Shown here piece by piece: positions 12,597 to 14,779 of a stretch of 14,779 bases of DNA. How positions within the stretch are numbered: the stretch's first letter is position 1; every line of letters begins with the position of its first letter. Below the pieces are notes generated by a model, which was given only the letters and a program-made list of their open reading frames with translations, did not search any database and was not told where the DNA came from. The position numbers were made by a program, and so were the translations under genes. The stretch spans positions 1 to 14,779 of the forward strand of contig CANPNN010000020.1 of NCBI GenBank assembly GCA_947575475.1. Direction: 5' to 3'. The stretch is from an uncultured Pseudoflavonifractor sp. GTDB taxonomy: Bacteria > Bacillota_A > Clostridia > Oscillospirales > Oscillospiraceae.

Positions 12597-13985
12597 ATGG
12601 ATCTGAAGGATATTCTCTCCCGCGTTCCCGACTATCAGGAATTTTTCACGGTAGACGAGATGGACAAACGCACCTTGGCCTTGGCCCAGGAGTTCCCCGA
12701 TGTGGTGAAGGTGGAGCAGATCGGCCGTTCCCGCTGGGGCCGGCCCATCCACTGCCTGGTGATCGGCTCCGGCAGCCAAAACGCCTTGGTCTTTGGCTGC
12801 CCCCACCCCAACGAGCCTATCGGCGCCATGATGCTGGACTTTCTCACCCGCGAGCTGGCGGAAAATGAGGCCCTGCGCCGGGAGCTGGACTACACATGGT
12901 ATATCGTCAAGACCAGCGACCCGGACGGCACCAGTCTGAACGAGGGCTGGTTCAAGGGACCTTTTACCATCACCAACTATGCCCGCAACTTCTACCGCCC
13001 GGCCTATGCCCAGCAGGTAGAGTGGAGCTTCCCCATCGACTACAAGACCCTCCGGTTCGATTCCCCCATCCCCGAGACCCAAGCCCTGATGCGGATCATT
13101 GATGAAAAGCATCCCACCTTCATCTATTCCCTTCACAACTCCGGCTTCGGCGGCTGCTACTGGTATCTGACCGACGGGGACGAGGCGCTCTATAAGCATC
13201 TGTACGAGACCCCCGCCCGGGAGGGCATCCCCCTCAGTCTGGGAGAGCCGGAGATGCCCTACTGCGAGGAACTTTACCCCGGCATTTATAAAAGTGTAGG
13301 GGTCATCGCCCACTATGACTATCTGGAAAAATTCATGCCCGGCGCCGACCCCGCCGCCCAGCTCACCTCCGGCACCTCCAGCGACGAGTACGCCAATCTT
13401 CGCAGCTCCTTTTTGGTCCGCTCCCTTATCAACGAGATGCCCTACTTCTTTGATCCCCGGGTGGACGACACCTCCCTTTCCAAAAGGAGCCGGCTGGAGT
13501 GCCAGCTGGAGTGCTTTGAGGCCAGCGAGAAGCTGATGGTCCTGATGAAGGAGCTGTGCGATAAGGTCCGCCCCTGCATCAAGACCTGGAACCCCTTTTT
13601 CCTCTCTGCCGAGGACCGGCTGGCGAACGGGACCGACCTGAGCGCCAACAAGGAATGGGCAAGGAGCAACCCCGAATTCCAAAAGCCCGCCACGGTGGCA
13701 CAGGAGTTTGATAATCTCTATATCTCCCGGTTCTATCTGAATTTGAACATGGCCATCCTCCGCCGGGCCTGCATCTATGAGAAGGAGCACGCCCAAGATC
13801 TGGACGAGCAGACCCGGCAGATCCTGGATGAGGTGGAAAAGGCCGCCGGGGAGCGGCTGGCCGCCGACAGCGCCTTTTTGGAGGAGCACATGAACTACTC
13901 CGCCATCCCCATCCAAAAGCTGGTCCGTATCCAAGCCGCCAGCGGCCTGATCTACGCCCAGTATGTCCACGAGAAAAATGCCTGA
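12597..13985 (+). CDS. M14-like zinc metallopeptidase, second copy (cytoplasmic)
   Basis: A 462-residue paralogue of the operon's first product, colinear over its whole length and roughly half identical by eye, higher around the active site. Zinc ligands are His70 and Glu73 (PHPNEP) and His180 (LHNSGFGG). The catalytic Glu is Glu280 (SLINEMPYF). SDPDG (107-111) and PIPET (157-161) are kept. The position of the usual Asn-Arg carboxylate clamp again lacks it: VEWSFP (141-146). The C-terminal region repeats the unknown PEFQ...ATVAQEFDNL motif (359-374). The frame is open from 12501, but I chose the ATG at 12597: it aligns with the start of the paralogue, has an AAAAGGAGA site, and begins 2 bp after the preceding ATPase instead of overlapping it by 94 bases. 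There is no signal peptide. Substrate unknown; the two copies may differ in side-chain preference. Confidence 0.85.
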   Translation: MDLKDILSRVPDYQEFFTVDEMDKRTLALAQEFPDVVKVEQIGRSRWGRPIHCLVIGSGSQNALVFGCPHPNEPIGAMMLDFLTRELAENEALRRELDYTWYIVKTSDPDGTSLNEGWFKGPFTITNYARNFYRPAYAQQVEWSFPIDYKTLRFDSPIPETQALMRIIDEKHPTFIYSLHNSGFGGCYWYLTDGDEALYKHLYETPAREGIPLSLGEPEMPYCEELYPGIYKSVGVIAHYDYLEKFMPGADPAAQLTSGTSSDEYANLRSSFLVRSLINEMPYFFDPRVDDTSLSKRSRLECQLECFEASEKLMVLMKELCDKVRPCIKTWNPFFLSAEDRLANGTDLSANKEWARSNPEFQKPATVAQEFDNLYISRFYLNLNMAILRRACIYEKEHAQDLDEQTRQILDEVEKAAGERLAADSAFLEEHMNYSAIPIQKLVRIQAASGLIYAQYVHEKNA

Positions 13986-13988
13986 CAA

Positions 13989-14021
13989 AAGGGCCGCCCC
14001 GGCAAACACGGGGCGGCCCTT
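13989..14021. terminator. Terminator hairpin after the peptidase-importer operon
   Basis: A perfect 13-bp GC-rich stem (13989-14001 with 14009-14021; core GGGCCGCCCCG) closes a GCAAACA loop, beginning 3 bp after the second peptidase stop. The plus-strand tail TTCTTTATGTCC is only partly U-rich, and on the minus strand the stem is followed by TTTT, so it may also end the converging DegV transcript. Confidence 0.85.
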
Positions 14022-14044
14022 CTTTATGTCCTTATTGGGGGGCA

Positions 14045-14779
14045 TTAGCAGGCAAAGCCCACCACCCCAAAGGCGCTGGGTCCGCTGTGGGTGGTGATGA
14101 CCCCGCCGCTCTTGATCCAGGTGACGGTCCGGAATCCCAGCTCCTTCGCCGCCGCGTCCACGGCGGCCCTCACCTCATCGGGAAAACCGGGGGTCCAGAT
14201 GAGCCATAGCTCCTCCCGGCCCAGATCGTGCCGGGCGGCATAGTCCCGGACAAGCTGGGGGGCCAGCTTCAGGAGCTTCCCCCGCAATTTTTGGGTGGCC
14301 ACCAGCTTCCCCTCCACAAACTCGATGAGCGGATGTATGCCCAGCACCCGGCCGGCCAGGGCCACAGCGTTGCTCACCCTCCCCCCGGCCCGGAGGTATT
14401 CCAGGTCGTCGGGGATAAAGCACATCCGCACCCGGGCAATGAGGGATTCGGCTGCCTTGACAGCATCAGCCATGCCCCAGTCCGGGTTCTCCTCCAGCAG
14501 CCGGGCCAGGGAAAGAACCACCGCCCCCTGCCCCGCACAGGCCACCCCGGTGTCCAGGCTCCTCACGTACCCCCGCCCCTCGGCGGCGATGAGGGCGCTC
14601 TGGTAGGAACAGGTGGTGGCCGCCGAGTAGGCCAGATGTAAGATCTCCGCCTGAGGCCATTTTTCATGGGCCTCGTCAAAGGCCTGGGTGAAATCCTCGG
14701 GCACGCTGCCGCTGGTCTTGGGCAATATCCCCGTGCGGTCATAAAAGGCGCAGATCTCCTCCGATGGGAAGCTGCCGTC
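14045..14779 (-). CDS. DegV family fatty-acid-binding protein (FakB-like), C-terminal 244 residues
   Basis: The gene enters from the right edge; the frame is open to the last base, and the visible part reads DGSFPSEEICAFYDRTGILP before the KTSGSVP motif, so the true start is outside. DegV/FakB proteins bind a fatty acid and, with a FakA-type kinase, present it for phosphorylation and entry into phospholipid synthesis. Family marks visible are LPKTSGSVP, the AYSAATTCSYQSA helix, SLDTGVACAGQG, the DDLEYLRAGGRVSNA hallmark, HPLIEFVEGKL, the RGK arginine, and the terminal ITTHSGPSAFGVVGF with the conserved His. Where many members have Ser in DT-x-x-A-S-x-G, this one has Cys (codon 14539-14537). 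It converges with the peptidase operon across a shared hairpin. The length remaining suits a full protein of about 280-300 residues. Confidence 0.92.
   Translation of the reverse strand, partial: DGSFPSEEICAFYDRTGILPKTSGSVPEDFTQAFDEAHEKWPQAEILHLAYSAATTCSYQSALIAAEGRGYVRSLDTGVACAGQGAVVLSLARLLEENPDWGMADAVKAAESLIARVRMCFIPDDLEYLRAGGRVSNAVALAGRVLGIHPLIEFVEGKLVATQKLRGKLLKLAPQLVRDYAARHDLGREELWLIWTPGFPDEVRAAVDAAAKELGFRTVTWIKSGGVITTHSGPSAFGVVGFAC

Overview
The window comes from a GC-rich Gram-positive anaerobe, most likely a clostridium of the Oscillospiraceae type (Flavonifractor / Lawsonibacter / Pseudoflavonifractor-like). The grounds are strong AGGAGG ribosome binding sites on most genes, GC-rich coding sequence with AT-rich promoters, a lipoprotein-anchored peptide-binding protein, a DegV-family protein and a drug/antimicrobial-type ABC pair. 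The taxon is inferred from gene style, not from a marker gene. Two cut genes frame the window: the start of a WecA/TagO-like glycosyltransferase on the left and a DegV protein on the right. No rRNA, tRNA, insertion sequence or CRISPR array was seen.

Layout. (1) Positions 1-1225, minus strand: trpS followed by the WecA/TagO-like gene. (2) Positions 1226-1356: a compact divergent regulatory region in which two sigma-A-type promoters appear to share one -35 element. (3) Positions 1357-3765, plus strand: gltX and a PfkB-family 1-phosphofructokinase, ending at a strong hairpin (3774-3813) that also serves the converging genes. (4) Positions 3815-5363, minus strand: an ABC-2 permease and its ATPase, overlapping by 8 bp. 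(5) Positions 5364-5629: an AT-rich divergent promoter region with a good plus-strand promoter and candidate operator repeats. (6) Positions 5630-13985, plus strand: a seven-gene operon made of an M14-like metallopeptidase, a family-5 peptide-binding lipoprotein, two permeases, two ATPases and a second M14-like metallopeptidase, ending at a hairpin at 13989-14021. (7) Positions 14045-14779, minus strand: the DegV gene.

The most interesting unit is the seven-gene operon. A complete Dpp/Opp-type importer is bracketed by two paralogous peptidases with no signal peptide, so imported peptides would be cut in the cytoplasm. Both peptidases keep the zinc ligands (HxxE...H) and the catalytic Glu of family M14. 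Both appear to lack the Asn-Arg pair that normally grips the free C-terminal carboxylate, and both carry a conserved C-terminal extension of about 180-190 residues that I do not recognise. The system therefore looks like a coupled import-and-trim pathway for a peptide or amide that may not be an ordinary C-terminal substrate. The substrate cannot be read from the sequence.
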